The notes below the pieces were generated by a model that searched no databases, had not been told where the DNA came from, and worked only from the letters and a program-made list of their open reading frames with translations. The position numbers were made by a program, and so were the translations under genes. Shown piece by piece: positions 50,359 to 60,061 of a stretch of 64,000 nucleotides of DNA. How positions within the stretch are numbered: position 1 is the stretch's first letter; every line of letters starts with the position of its first letter. The DNA is from CAZBQJ01 sp964494085 (lineage in GTDB: Bacteria; Patescibacteriota; Gracilibacteria; UBA1369), in the NCBI GenBank assembly GCA_964494085.1, contig CAZBQJ010000003.1, positions 1 to 64,000 of the forward strand. The letters are read 5' to 3'.

Positions 50359-51693
50359 ATGATCGGATTTGAGAAATTTTCTCCCCAGGAAAGACAGAAA
50401 TTATTGGAAAAAGCCACCGAGTGGGAAAAAAATAGTGCTTTGGATCAGTTTCGCTCTGCTGGCCTTAGTCTGGATCAATTGAAAAAACAGCCCATCGATC
50501 GGCACGTTCAATTGGCTGCCATGTTCCTCAAACATAAACCACTCAGCCCGAAGCAAACTTTTATTTGCGATTTCAATGGTAACGATTTCGCCGAAACCCA
50601 ATTGGATCTCAGTGATATTATGCCTACCAATGTTCTTCAGGTAGATGTCTTTGATGCGACAGGCAAGTCGATCTTCAGCAAGGCAGAACGCGGTTTCAAG
50701 GATGGAAAGCCAGGCTACTTCACTGCAGACGGAAAGCGAGTTTTTTTGCGCGATGGATTTACTATCAAAGTCACCGGCACTCAGTCTGAATTAGCCATGG
50801 TCATACCCAAATTTGGCCAACAAACCTATGAAAATACGCTCAAAGAACAAGTTTATTTGGCAGAAAACGCCCAGAAAACGGAACTCAAAAAGAAAACCCA
50901 GGAAGTAGCTGCCAAACAAGGTAAAACTCTGATCACCACTCCGGAGTTTTATGACCAATCATTAACTCAAATTACTCGTTCACCAAAGTTGGCTGACATT
51001 TTTAAAGATGGCAAATTCGACTTTTCCAAAATAATGGATCAAATCATCAAGCTGGTCGCTGATTTTGGGGTAATTTTCTCTCAGACTACTTCTGATTTGA
51101 CCAAAAGTTTTGATCAAAAAGAATCGGCAAAACTGGCTAATCCCGTGCCTGCCGGACAATCTATTCCCCCGGCTCCGGAAGACCTTCAACCGGCCAAGCA
51201 AACTATCGCTGATTCTTCCAAATATGAAGCCCTTCCAGCCAATCAAAGAGCTAGAAAGTTGGTCCAAGTGGCCAGAGGTTTTGTGGGTAGTAAGGATTTT
51301 CGAACACCGGATGTAGCCGGTGGGAATTTAGCCTGTGCCAAAGTTGCCTCAGCTATCCTCAAGGAAGCGGGAGTTTTAGATCATGTGATACTTGGAGTAA
51401 GCGGCGTCCAAGCAGAATTACTGAGGAGGGGATGGCAAAAACATTCTGCTCCGGCTGAAGCCGGGGACGTCGTTATTTGGGGAAGAACTCCTTCCAGAAT
51501 CGTTGATGGAGTGGCTCGCCCTGGACATGGTCACATCGGTATCATGACCAGCGCGGAATATTCCGTAAACAATAGTTCAGCTTTGAAAACTCCGGTAGAA
51601 ACCAAAGTTGATTTTCATTCACCCCGCCAAGTTTATTTGTTGAGGCCTCCTGATCGAAGTAGTCGAAGCAGCTCGCCCACAGGCATTTCCTAA
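50359..51693 (+). CDS. Putative NlpC/CHAP-like cell-wall peptidase, frameshifted near its start
   Basis: 444 residues from ATG 50359, although the reading frame extends upstream and the ATG is probably internal. The N-terminal 150 residues resemble a soluble or secreted helical/beta domain; a Pro-rich linker (about 265-290) leads to a C-terminal papain-like amidase fold (about 295-435). A candidate nucleophile Cys lies in NLACAKVASAIL, with His in GHGHIGIM, and the module order Cys-then-His fits NlpC/P60 or CHAP enzymes that cut peptidoglycan peptides. No signal peptide is visible, possibly because the start is disturbed. The catalytic assignment is a best guess. Confidence 0.65.
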   Translation: MIGFEKFSPQERQKLLEKATEWEKNSALDQFRSAGLSLDQLKKQPIDRHVQLAAMFLKHKPLSPKQTFICDFNGNDFAETQLDLSDIMPTNVLQVDVFDATGKSIFSKAERGFKDGKPGYFTADGKRVFLRDGFTIKVTGTQSELAMVIPKFGQQTYENTLKEQVYLAENAQKTELKKKTQEVAAKQGKTLITTPEFYDQSLTQITRSPKLADIFKDGKFDFSKIMDQIIKLVADFGVIFSQTTSDLTKSFDQKESAKLANPVPAGQSIPPAPEDLQPAKQTIADSSKYEALPANQRARKLVQVARGFVGSKDFRTPDVAGGNLACAKVASAILKEAGVLDHVILGVSGVQAELLRRGWQKHSAPAEAGDVVIWGRTPSRIVDGVARPGHGHIGIMTSAEYSVNNSSALKTPVETKVDFHSPRQVYLLRPPDRSSRSSSPTGIS

Positions 51694-51733
51694 TGCCTAT
51701 TACGACGGAATAATCGCAGCCAAATTTCTTTGA

Positions 51734-54256
51734 TTATGCTGATTTATGTTTGATCAATTCCAAAGCTTCTTCAGCTGATAACTGTTCAGCGTTTTTTCCT
51801 CGAGGGATGGCCGCGTTAATTTTCCCGTCAGAGACATAAGCTCCATAGCGGCCGATCTTAGCGACAATTCCATTGCCATAATCTTTCAATACACTCGCTC
51901 CAGGTCCTTTCTTTAGGCCATTTTTCCCCGCAGCTATCGGCATTGCCACAGCTTTCTCGGCATCCTTGATAGTTAGCTTCATTATATCAAATCCATCTGG
52001 TAAAGGACGATTTTTCCCGGCCACTTTCAAATATGGTCCATAAGGTCCAACATCGAAAATCACTTCTTCGCCTGATTTCAATTTACCGAGGTTTTTGGGC
52101 CAGCTCAGTATCTCTTTGGCTTGTTCTATGGTGACTTCATCCGGTGAAATAGTTTTCGGAATAGACTTCATCTTGAAAGCCTTATCATCCTTTTCACCAA
52201 TCTGTAGGTATGGCCCATAACGTCCGACCTTTTTGAATATCTCCAAACCATTTTCTTTGTCTTTACCGATTGATTCACCGGCCGGCGCAGATGAATTTAA
52301 AAGCTCTTCAGCCTTCTCAGCGGTTAAATCAGCCGGAGCAGTATCATCGGGAATAGGGGCTTTTTTGTCACCCTTTTCGATATAAGGTCCAAACCGTCCG
52401 ATCCGGATATGGAAATCAACTTTTTTCCCGCCCGGGGCGATTTGAACTGTACATATTTCGCGCGCATCAATTTCTTGGCCGATCAATTTTACTAAACCTT
52501 CATGTCCTTTGCTGCCAAAATAAAAGTCTTTCAGGTAGGGGATAGATTCCTTTTCTCCATCGGCAATTTTATCCAAGTCTTCTTCCATCTCGGCCGTGAA
52601 AGTATAGTCCACCAAATGACTAAAATGTTTTTCCATTAATGCTACTACGGCAAAGGCGACAAAGCTCGGCACTAAAGCTGATCCTTGCTTGAAAACATAT
52701 TCGCGTCTGACGATCGTATCCATAATCGTAGCGTAGGTCGAAGGTCGGCCGATACCGCGCGCCTCCAACTCCTTGATCAGCGAGGCTTCAGTATATCTGG
52801 CCATCGGTTTGGTCTGATGACTTTTGACAGCCATTTTATGAACATTGGCGCGCTCACCTTTATTTAACTCCGGCAGTAACCTTTCTTGATTCTCCAATTC
52901 TTCATCCGGATCATCGCTTCCCTGCACATATGCTTTCAAAAATCCGGCGAAAACAATTTGTTTTCCACTGGCTCCAAAAACATGTTTTCCATCAGAAACT
53001 TCCACCACTGTAGAAAGCATTTTGGCTTCCTTCATTTGAGAAGCAATCGTCCTTTTCCAAATCAATTCATATAAATCCGCTTCTTCATCTGTCAAAGTAC
53101 TTCGAAGAGTCTCCGGTAAGCGGAAAGTCGAACCTGAGGGGCGAATCGCTTCGTGAGCTTCTTGGGCGTTCTTGATTTTGGTCGCAAATTTCCGAGGAGT
53201 TGGTGAAATATATTCTGCGCCATACAATTTAGTCGCCAAATTTCGGGCTTCTTTCACCGCAGATTCCGCCAAATTGGTTGAGTCGGTTCTCATGTAAGTG
53301 ATATAACCATTCTCATACAATTTTTGGGCGATTTGCATTGTTCGTTTAGCTGAATAACGCAATTTGCGAGCAGCTTCTTGCTGCATGGTTGAAGTTGTAA
53401 ATGGGGCTTCCGGATTTCTGACAAAAGGCTTTTGTTCAATAGAATCAATCTTGAATTCATTCTTTTTCACTGCTTCAGCCAAATCATTGGCTTCACTTTC
53501 AGTCAGGTGAACTTTATTTTTACTCTTCAACTTTCCAGTTTCCGGATCGAAGTCTTTCCCATCGACCAGTCTTTTTCCCTCAATGGCTTTCAATTCTGTT
53601 TGAAACTTTTCTTTACGGATTGAAGTGAATTCTGCACTCAAATCAAAATAGCTGGCCGGCACAAACGTTTCTCTGGTCCTTTCTCTTTCGACAACCAGTC
53701 TGATCGCCACTGATTGAACTCGTCCGGCAGAAAGTTTCGGAGCGATTTTCCTCCAGAGTACAGGCGATACTTCATAACCATAAAGTCTGTCCAGAATCCG
53801 TCGAGTTTCCTGGGCATGCACCAAATTTGTATCCAGTTCCCGAGGGTTTTTCAAAGCAGTTTGAATAGCTTCTTTGGTAATTTCATGAAAAACCAGTCTC
53901 TTTACCGGAACTTTCGGCTTCAATATTTCCAATAAATGCCATGATATGCTTTCTCCTTCGCGGTCTTCATCCGTTGCCAGATAGAGATTGGTGGCCCCTT
54001 TTAGCGCGTCTTGCAGCTTTTTAACTTGTTTCTTCTTGGCGTCTGGAACAATATAAAGCGGCTTGAAATCATGGTCTACATCTACGCCCAGACGCGCCCA
54101 TTTCTCTTTTTTGAACTTTTCCGGCACTTCTTCGGCTCGACCAGGTAAGTCACGGATGTGGCCTATTGAAGCCTCAACTCTAAAATCCTTGCCCAGGTAC
54201 TTTGAGATAGTCTTCGCCTTGGCTGGAGACTCTACGATCACTAAATTTTTACTCAT
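51734..54256 (-). CDS. topA: DNA topoisomerase I
   Basis: Type IA topoisomerase relaxing negative supercoils, 840 residues. Toprim: E9 in VESPAKAKT and the DEDREGE cluster (D96, D98, E100). The catalytic tyrosine is Y321 in GYITYMRTDS. The C-terminus (about 600-840) holds four Toprim C-terminal repeats marked by GRFGPYI, GRYGPYL, GPYGPYL and GRYGAYV instead of cysteine zinc ribbons. Divergent from pepF with a 73-bp gap. Confidence 0.95.
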   Translation of the reverse strand: MSKNLVIVESPAKAKTISKYLGKDFRVEASIGHIRDLPGRAEEVPEKFKKEKWARLGVDVDHDFKPLYIVPDAKKKQVKKLQDALKGATNLYLATDEDREGESISWHLLEILKPKVPVKRLVFHEITKEAIQTALKNPRELDTNLVHAQETRRILDRLYGYEVSPVLWRKIAPKLSAGRVQSVAIRLVVERERTRETFVPASYFDLSAEFTSIRKEKFQTELKAIEGKRLVDGKDFDPETGKLKSKNKVHLTESEANDLAEAVKKNEFKIDSIEQKPFVRNPEAPFTTSTMQQEAARKLRYSAKRTMQIAQKLYENGYITYMRTDSTNLAESAVKEARNLATKLYGAEYISPTPRKFATKIKNAQEAHEAIRPSGSTFRLPETLRSTLTDEEADLYELIWKRTIASQMKEAKMLSTVVEVSDGKHVFGASGKQIVFAGFLKAYVQGSDDPDEELENQERLLPELNKGERANVHKMAVKSHQTKPMARYTEASLIKELEARGIGRPSTYATIMDTIVRREYVFKQGSALVPSFVAFAVVALMEKHFSHLVDYTFTAEMEEDLDKIADGEKESIPYLKDFYFGSKGHEGLVKLIGQEIDAREICTVQIAPGGKKVDFHIRIGRFGPYIEKGDKKAPIPDDTAPADLTAEKAEELLNSSAPAGESIGKDKENGLEIFKKVGRYGPYLQIGEKDDKAFKMKSIPKTISPDEVTIEQAKEILSWPKNLGKLKSGEEVIFDVGPYGPYLKVAGKNRPLPDGFDIMKLTIKDAEKAVAMPIAAGKNGLKKGPGASVLKDYGNGIVAKIGRYGAYVSDGKINAAIPRGKNAEQLSAEEALELIKHKSA

Positions 54257-54329
54257 CTATTTATTTTTTCAAAAGCTTCCCCAATAATACTGATGAAAAC
54301 CATTCTGTCAAAAATCATAAAACTAATTC

Positions 54330-56141
54330 ATGCCTAAAACCAAAACAGCCAAGCTTTATTTCGACTCTCGTAGCAAGGTCCCGTTAGAAGATCAATGGAA
54401 GCTCCAAAAGATGTATTCCTCTCAGGCTTCTTGGGCAAAAGACTTTCAGAAAATATCCGCCCTCATTCCACCCTTATCAAAGTTCCGCGGAACCCTCAAA
54501 AACCCGACCAATATTTTACGATATTTCCAGGCAGCGGCTGGGGTAAAGATAAAAATTGAAAAACTTTATGTTTATGCCAGCCATGGGTCATCTGTAGACC
54601 TTTCTAACCATCAACTACAGATATTGACTCAGAAATCGCAAAATCTCTATATAGAATTTTCTCAAACAGTCTCTTTCCAGGGACCGGAATTATCGAAACT
54701 TCCGGATGCAGTATTAAAAAAAATGATCAATGATGCTAAATTCCGAGAATTTCATCGTGAGCTAAGGTCTGTTTTAGCGAAGAAAAAACATATTCTGTCT
54801 GATCCGGAAGAGGCGCTTTTATCACAAGCGGGAAAAATGTTCAGCGGACCCAATGATATTTTTAGTGCGCTTGATGATGTTGATTTAACTTTTGCAGATA
54901 CACCAAATGCTCAAGGCAAAATGGTCAAATTGACCAATGGCAATTATCAAACTTTTTTGGAAAGTCCCAAACGCCAGGTTCGAGCCAAAGCTTTCCAAAC
55001 TTTTTATCAATCCTATCAGTCACACCTGCATACTTTTGCTCAAACCCTCAATCTGGAAATCAAGCAGCATCAGTTTTACGCTCAGGTGAAGAAATACAAA
55101 AGCTGTCTGGAGGCGGCCCTTTCGACCAATTTGATCGATCCTAAAGTTTATCAAACTTTACTCCAGGAAACTCACGCTTCTTTACCGGTTCTGTATAAAT
55201 ATTTTGTTCTGCGGGCCAAAAAACTCAAACTGAAAAAACTGCAAATGTATGACTTACGGGTCAATATCATGGATTCCCAACCATTGAAATTTAGCTATGA
55301 CGAAGCCGTACAATTATGTCTGGATGCGGTCAAGCCACTGGGGGAGGACTACGTGAAAGTGTTGGCTAACGGTTTGAAAAACGGCTGGGTCGATAAATAT
55401 GAAAATAAAGGTAAGCGGGGAGGAGCATTTTCCGGAGGATGTTATGATTCCGATCCTTATATTTTGATGAATTTTACCGGTAGTTTGAACGACGTTTATA
55501 CTTTGATTCATGAGGGTGGACATTCCATGCACTCTTATCTGGCTCGCCAAAATCAACCTTTTGGCCTGGCTGATTATTCCTTATTTGCCGCTGAAATCGC
55601 CTCTACTGTCAATGAACGTTTACTGACTGCTCACCTACTGAAAAAATATTCTGCAGCTGGCAGTCAGACAGAGCGCCAGAATATTCTGGCTTATGAAATA
55701 GACGCTATCCGGGCGACTTATTTCCGCCAAACTATGTTTGCCGAGTTTGAATTATTGATTCATCAATCTTTGGAAAAAGGGGAGCCGCTAACCGCTCAGT
55801 TTTTCAATCAGGAGTATGCCCGCTTAAATAAACTTTATTATGGGCCTTCCGTGGCGGAGGATCCCTACATCCAATATGAATGGGCTCGCATTCCGCATTT
55901 CTACTACAATTTTTATGTTTACCAATACGCTACCGGAATTGCGGCGGCTTATTATTTCTCTGATCAAATTCTCAATCCAAAGACTGCCAGTACCGCGACC
56001 AAAAAATATTTGGACTTTTTGAAGAGCGGAGGAAATCATTTCCCGTTGGTCCAGTTGAAACGCGCCGGCCTGGATTTCACCAAACCTGATCTGTACCGGG
56101 CAGTTGCTAAAAATCTGCAAAAGTGCTTAAATTTACTCTAG
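54330..56141 (+). CDS. pepF: Oligoendopeptidase F (M3B)
   Basis: Cytoplasmic zinc endopeptidase for short peptides. 603 residues; zinc motif HEGGH (H394, E395, H398) in YTLIHEGGHSMHSYL, the third ligand in FAAEIASTVNE (Glu), and the substrate-contacting YQYATGIAAAYYF near 530. Full length for the family. With pepA at 38 kb this gives a capacity to break down imported peptides. Confidence 0.94.
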   Translation: MPKTKTAKLYFDSRSKVPLEDQWKLQKMYSSQASWAKDFQKISALIPPLSKFRGTLKNPTNILRYFQAAAGVKIKIEKLYVYASHGSSVDLSNHQLQILTQKSQNLYIEFSQTVSFQGPELSKLPDAVLKKMINDAKFREFHRELRSVLAKKKHILSDPEEALLSQAGKMFSGPNDIFSALDDVDLTFADTPNAQGKMVKLTNGNYQTFLESPKRQVRAKAFQTFYQSYQSHLHTFAQTLNLEIKQHQFYAQVKKYKSCLEAALSTNLIDPKVYQTLLQETHASLPVLYKYFVLRAKKLKLKKLQMYDLRVNIMDSQPLKFSYDEAVQLCLDAVKPLGEDYVKVLANGLKNGWVDKYENKGKRGGAFSGGCYDSDPYILMNFTGSLNDVYTLIHEGGHSMHSYLARQNQPFGLADYSLFAAEIASTVNERLLTAHLLKKYSAAGSQTERQNILAYEIDAIRATYFRQTMFAEFELLIHQSLEKGEPLTAQFFNQEYARLNKLYYGPSVAEDPYIQYEWARIPHFYYNFYVYQYATGIAAAYYFSDQILNPKTASTATKKYLDFLKSGGNHFPLVQLKRAGLDFTKPDLYRAVAKNLQKCLNLL

Positions 56142-56205
56142 GTGTGGCCGGCGCGTCGTTTTGCGCCATCTACCAACTTTCTAAAAATATCTAATTAAAA
56201 ACAAA

Positions 56206-56643
56206 ATGGCCAATAAAATGAAATCTCAAAAACCCTCAGACGACGGAAAAAATTATCGACAGTTAAAACAGTTTTTTAAATTCTGGTTGCGAGTCACAGT
56301 TGGCGCGGTTTTCCTCCAAATGGGCTGGTTGAAATTACAAAACCCCCAAATGATTATCGGTATGGTCAACGGATTACATCTTCCTTTTGCCGGGGTACTC
56401 GGTTGGTTGGTTTTACTTTCAGAACTAATCTGCGGAGGATTATTGGTCATCGGCTTTTGGACAAAATACGCACCAATCCCTCTGATGATTATCATGACAG
56501 TCGCCTTTTTCGGAGTTCACATCAATGATGGACTGGTCCTGACCACCTGGGCTGTGATCATTTTATTCCTGTCACTTGGCATGTTTGCCACTTCAGGACC
56601 TGGTAATTGGTCATTGGATCACAAAATTAATTCTAAAAATTAA
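56206..56643 (+). CDS. DoxX-family membrane protein
   Basis: 145 residues with four predicted membrane helices (about 28-48, 60-82, 85-105, 112-132). The DoxX signature is visible in RVTVGAVFLQMGWLKLQNPQ and the LLSELICGGLLVIGFWTKY segment. DoxX proteins act in respiratory or detoxification contexts (thiosulfate:quinone oxidoreductase subunits, oxidoreductase complexes in mycobacteria). No partner is recognisable nearby; the SLH gene starts 10 bp after it. Confidence 0.85.
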   Translation: MANKMKSQKPSDDGKNYRQLKQFFKFWLRVTVGAVFLQMGWLKLQNPQMIIGMVNGLHLPFAGVLGWLVLLSELICGGLLVIGFWTKYAPIPLMIIMTVAFFGVHINDGLVLTTWAVIILFLSLGMFATSGPGNWSLDHKINSKN

Positions 56644-56653
56644 AAACACAAAA

Positions 56654-57922
56654 ATGAAAAAAGCTCTCTCCACCATCAGCACGATCTTGCTATTGGGAGG
56701 TTTGTCTTCCCATCTGGTTTTAGCAGAAGAATTACCCCCGATGTCACCGACAGATTTAATCGTTACCACTACCTCCGACGATCTTTCGACCGCCTCCGAG
56801 GCCGCTACACCGGCTTTAATTTCGGCTGATAGTTTGCTTCAGGATTTTACTGACGTCTCAGTAGATAACCCTTATTATAATGCCATTTTCGTCTTACGAA
56901 ATGATGGCGTAATCAGTGGTTATTCCGATAATACCTTTCATCCGGATCAACCCTTAAATCGAGTTGAAGCCCTTAAATTGATCTTTGAAGTTGCCAATAT
57001 TCAACTGAATGGAGGTATTTCTCCCGCCTATTTCTCCGATATTGAAACAGGAGCCTGGTATAGTGGTTATTTAAATAAAGCCACTTTCCTGGAAGTAGTA
57101 AATGGTTATCCCGACGGTACTTTCAAACCCGAAAAGTCGGTAAACCTGGTCGAATTCTTGAAAATGTTGGAGTTAGCGCAAAAGGTAGATTTATCTAAAG
57201 TTGATTTGGCTCAAAGGCCTTATGCCGATGTTTTGCTGGGTGTTTGGTATTCGAAATACATAAATTTCGCCAAAATCAATAACCTGATTGATGCTGACGC
57301 CAACAACCAAATTTTCCCTGACGCCCCTTTAACCAGAGGACGTGCCGCTCAAATCATCTATAGATTTCGTTCCTGGAAAGCCGGACACCCTGGTGACTCT
57401 GACAGTGCCACCGCCGATACCGGTACTGACGCTGACAACTCAAATCCACCTGCAGGAGTAAGTTTGTCTCCGGATTTTGCTCTCTATGTGAGCACAGGTT
57501 TCAATTTTGCTATCCAGTATCCTGAACTCTGGTTTTACGGCACCATTGATAACAGTGACCAAGCCGCCATCAGGACTTATGGCTTCGGACCAAAAGATTT
57601 AATCAGCAATCCTCCCTTGGTAACTTTGGAGTTACTTCCCAATCAGTCCGACTTCCAAACCAATATGAGCTTTCAAAACTACTCATATCTGAGAGAAGAA
57701 ACAGCCGAAGGACAAATCGTACTTTCTGTCCGGATCGCCGATTCTTCCAGAATCTACCGTCTCACCGGCCCGGCCAACCAGGAATATCTGATGTTACCCA
57801 TGCTCTACAGTTTAACCGCTCATATCGATGGCTTGGAATCTTATAATCCATCCGAGGTGGCCCCTATCGAAACAATCACAACTGACAACGGCTCAAACGC
57901 TAATTTAATTCCGGCAAATTAA
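56654..57922 (+). CDS. Secreted protein with three SLH domains
   Basis: 422 residues. Signal peptide (about 1-24, ending LVLAEE). Three SLH repeats (about 63-105, 122-165, 187-230) show VISGYSDNTFHPD, VVNGYPDGTFKPE and a weaker NNLIDADANNQIFPD core. A Thr/Asp-rich linker then leads to a C-terminal beta-rich domain (about 270-400). SLH repeats should anchor it to the wall polymer. Start is ATG 56654; a longer reading from 56576 lies within doxX. Confidence 0.83.
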   Translation: MKKALSTISTILLLGGLSSHLVLAEELPPMSPTDLIVTTTSDDLSTASEAATPALISADSLLQDFTDVSVDNPYYNAIFVLRNDGVISGYSDNTFHPDQPLNRVEALKLIFEVANIQLNGGISPAYFSDIETGAWYSGYLNKATFLEVVNGYPDGTFKPEKSVNLVEFLKMLELAQKVDLSKVDLAQRPYADVLLGVWYSKYINFAKINNLIDADANNQIFPDAPLTRGRAAQIIYRFRSWKAGHPGDSDSATADTGTDADNSNPPAGVSLSPDFALYVSTGFNFAIQYPELWFYGTIDNSDQAAIRTYGFGPKDLISNPPLVTLELLPNQSDFQTNMSFQNYSYLREETAEGQIVLSVRIADSSRIYRLTGPANQEYLMLPMLYSLTAHIDGLESYNPSEVAPIETITTDNGSNANLIPAN

Positions 57923-57947
57923 GCTTCGCCTCGATAAAAGCTGATTT

Positions 57948-58024
57948 TGGTCGGAGTGGTGGGACTTGAACCCACGACCTCAGCGTCCCGAACGCTGCGC
58001 GCTAGCCAACTGCGCTACACCCCG
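57948..58024 (-). tRNA. tRNA-Pro (CGG)
   Basis: Minus-strand cloverleaf: acceptor CGGGGTG/CACTCCG, anticodon stem CAGCG/CGCTG with loop TTCGGGA (anticodon CGG), T-arm GTGGG-TTCAAGT-CCCAC, discriminator A and encoded CCA. Confidence 0.95.
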
Positions 58025-58117
58025 TTGAAAACATCAGATTAGTCATATTTATCGTTTAGCACAAAACCGCTCTAGCCGAATTATGCTTAGTATTTTTTAA
58101 AATCCAATTTTTGTAAA

Positions 58118-58194
58118 TGGTCGGAACGGTGGGACTTGAACCCACGACCTCATGCACCCCATGCATGCGCGCTAGCCAACTGCGCTACGCCCCG
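58118..58194 (-). tRNA. tRNA-Pro (GGG)
   Basis: Minus-strand cloverleaf: acceptor CGGGGCG/CGTTCCG with two G-T pairs, anticodon stem CATGC/GCATG with loop ATGGGGT (anticodon GGG), T-arm identical to its neighbour, encoded CCA. It lies 93 bp upstream of the CGG isoacceptor in transcription order; the two probably arose by duplication. Confidence 0.95.
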
Positions 58195-58290
58195 ATTATG
58201 AAAAATAAAACCCGCCAAAATCTTTCGAACGACTTTACAAAGACACTACAATTCATAACCTAAAAATCACTGCCGTTCAACCATTCTTTC

Positions 58291-58319
58291 CATAATGCAT
58301 AATGCCATCATGCATAATG
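58291..58319. repeat. Tandem 14-bp direct repeat upstream of the atp promoter
   Basis: CATAATGCATAATG (58291-58304) and CATCATGCATAATG (58306-58319) differ at one position and are separated by one base; each has an ATGCAT palindrome at its core. The second copy ends 11 bp before the -35 box of the atp promoter, a usual place for an activator or repressor site. Confidence 0.55.
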
Positions 58320-58330
58320 ATCGTTAATTA

Positions 58331-58358
58331 TTGGCAGAGCTTCAGGCCAATTTATAAA
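58331..58358 (+). promoter_or_regulatory. Putative promoter of the ATP synthase operon
   Basis: TTGGCA (58331-58336), 16-bp spacer, TATAAA (58353-58358); transcription from near 58365 leaves a leader of about 105 nt. A perfect palindrome TTTTCGCGAAAA lies in the leader at 58403-58414 and could be an operator or a short hairpin. Confidence 0.5.
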
Positions 58359-58472
58359 AAAAGTTCTCTAGACTATTGACTTTTTTGAATTTATAAGTAC
58401 TCTTTTCGCGAAAATAATAAAGTCTAAGTTAATTAACCTAGGCTATTTGAAGTTATCTTAAAAGTGAAACCC

Positions 58473-59225
58473 ATGGGTGGTCTCTCAGAATTAGAAGTAC
58501 ATTTAGCCCCGAAAACACTTTTTACCTTGTTTGGCGTCCTGCCAATCACCGATTCTATAGTTATGTTGTGGATTGTCATGGCGATCATGATTGGTTTTGC
58601 CGTTGTTATCCGCCTCCGCCTCCGGTATCTCCCCTCCGGTTTACAGAATTTTGTAGAGTGGAGCTTGGGCGGACTTTATAACTTCATGGAAAACGTCGGC
58701 GGAACAGAAGCCAAAAAACATTATACTTTTTTCTTTACCTTCTTTTTACTGATTTTGTTCTGTAACTGGATTGGCTTACTCTTGGGCCCTGTTTCTGAAA
58801 AACTGGGATTTCTGAGAGCTCCCACCACCGATTTGAACTTTACCATAGCACTCTCTATCATTGCTTTTATTTATTTCGAAGTCGAGGCCGTCAAAGAGCA
58901 TGGATTTTTTGGGTATCTCGGACATTTCATCAATTTTAAAGGCTTTAAGAAAGGGGCTATGGGAATTATCGATTTTTTTGTCGGTATTCTCCATATTATT
59001 TCCGAAATTGTCCGCCCTGTAGCGCTTTCCCTCCGTCTTTTCGGAAACATCTTTGGAGGTGAGATAGTACTCACTGTCGCTTTCTTGATGGGTAGAGGAT
59101 TAGTTCCCGTACCTTTTATGATGTTGGAATTTTTAGTTGGTATTATTCAGGCTTTCGTTTTTTCCACACTATTCCTCACCTTCACTTCGCTCAATACGGC
59201 TCACGCCGAAGAAGAGCACCATTAA
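58473..59225 (+). CDS. atpB: F1Fo ATP synthase subunit a
   Basis: Membrane stator subunit forming the ion half-channels. About 250 residues; helices cover most of the chain and the essential arginine is R188 in LSLRLFGNIFGGE. A GTG three codons upstream (58464) is an alternative start. The C-terminus is His/Glu-rich. First gene of atpB-E-F-H-A-G-D; no atpI seen. Confidence 0.94.
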   Translation: MGGLSELEVHLAPKTLFTLFGVLPITDSIVMLWIVMAIMIGFAVVIRLRLRYLPSGLQNFVEWSLGGLYNFMENVGGTEAKKHYTFFFTFFLLILFCNWIGLLLGPVSEKLGFLRAPTTDLNFTIALSIIAFIYFEVEAVKEHGFFGYLGHFINFKGFKKGAMGIIDFFVGILHIISEIVRPVALSLRLFGNIFGGEIVLTVAFLMGRGLVPVPFMMLEFLVGIIQAFVFSTLFLTFTSLNTAHAEEEHH

Positions 59226-59262
59226 TTTACTTGTAATATTTTAAATCTTTAACAAGAAAAAT

Positions 59263-59475
59263 ATGAATTCTACTATACTAGGTGTTCTGCTCCCGCTCGG
59301 TCTTGGTCTCCCTGCTATCGCTATCGGTTGGATCGGTGCTAAAGGTGTTGAGGCTATCGGCCGTCAACCGGAAGCTGCCTCCAAAATCCAGCTCAATATG
59401 ATCCTGGCCATCGCCTTTGCCGAAGGTCTCGGAGTGCTTACTTTCGTTTTGGCGCTGATCTTTATCAACAAATAA
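59263..59475 (+). CDS. atpE: F1Fo ATP synthase subunit c
   Basis: 70-residue hairpin of two helices joined by the polar loop RQPE (R34-Q35-P36), with the ion-binding carboxylate E54 in AFAEGLG. The residue after E54 is Gly and the first helix lacks the Gln that marks sodium-type rings, so proton use is more likely. Confidence 0.94.
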   Translation: MNSTILGVLLPLGLGLPAIAIGWIGAKGVEAIGRQPEAASKIQLNMILAIAFAEGLGVLTFVLALIFINK

Positions 59476-59482
59476 TCAAATT

Positions 59483-60058
59483 ATGGATTTGGAATTCATC
59501 AAAATCGCTCATGCAGAAGGCGAAACTATCGCCACGACTGAAAGTGCCTTGCCGTTAGAAGCACATGCTTCAGGAGGAATATCAATCGATCCAATGGTGA
59601 TTGTTTACAATATTCTCAATGTTGCTGTATTTCTGTTTATTCTGAAACTGATTCTCTACAAACCATTATTGGCTTTGTTGAAGGAACGCGAGGCCCATAT
59701 CAAAAAAGGTGTAGAGGACGCCGATAATGCTAAAATCCTCCTTTTGGAATCCGAAGCAACTCGTGAAAAAATGTTGAAGGAGGCTCGGGCAGAAGGCCAA
59801 ACCATGGTGGAAACAGCGCGCCAAAGTGGGGAACTTGTACGTACCGAATTGGTTGCCAAAGCCCAGGGCGAAGCTCAGCAAATCATTACATCAGGTCAAT
59901 TATTGATTGAGGCAGAAAGATCCAAAGCACTTCAGGAAGTAAAAGCTCACGTTGTGGAAGTCATTCTGAAAGCATCGGAAAAGATCCTTAAGCAGAAAAT
60001 CGATCCGGCTCAGGATGCTCGATTAATCAAAGATTCCATTGAATCATACGTCAACTAA
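59483..60058 (+). CDS. atpF: F1Fo ATP synthase subunit b
   Basis: 191 residues: a leader of about 35 residues, one membrane helix (about 36-56), then a long charged coiled coil (about 60-165) forming the peripheral stalk, as expected. The VYNILNVAVFLFILKLILYKP segment followed by LLALLKEREAHIKKGVEDA is typical. It starts 7 bp after atpE. Confidence 0.92.
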   Translation: MDLEFIKIAHAEGETIATTESALPLEAHASGGISIDPMVIVYNILNVAVFLFILKLILYKPLLALLKEREAHIKKGVEDADNAKILLLESEATREKMLKEARAEGQTMVETARQSGELVRTELVAKAQGEAQQIITSGQLLIEAERSKALQEVKAHVVEVILKASEKILKQKIDPAQDARLIKDSIESYVN

Positions 60059-60061
60059 ACA

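Noticed and set aside
56576..56653. Longer start for the SLH protein inside doxX
   Set aside because: A normal signal peptide starts at ATG 56654; the extra residues are an out-of-frame reading of doxX.
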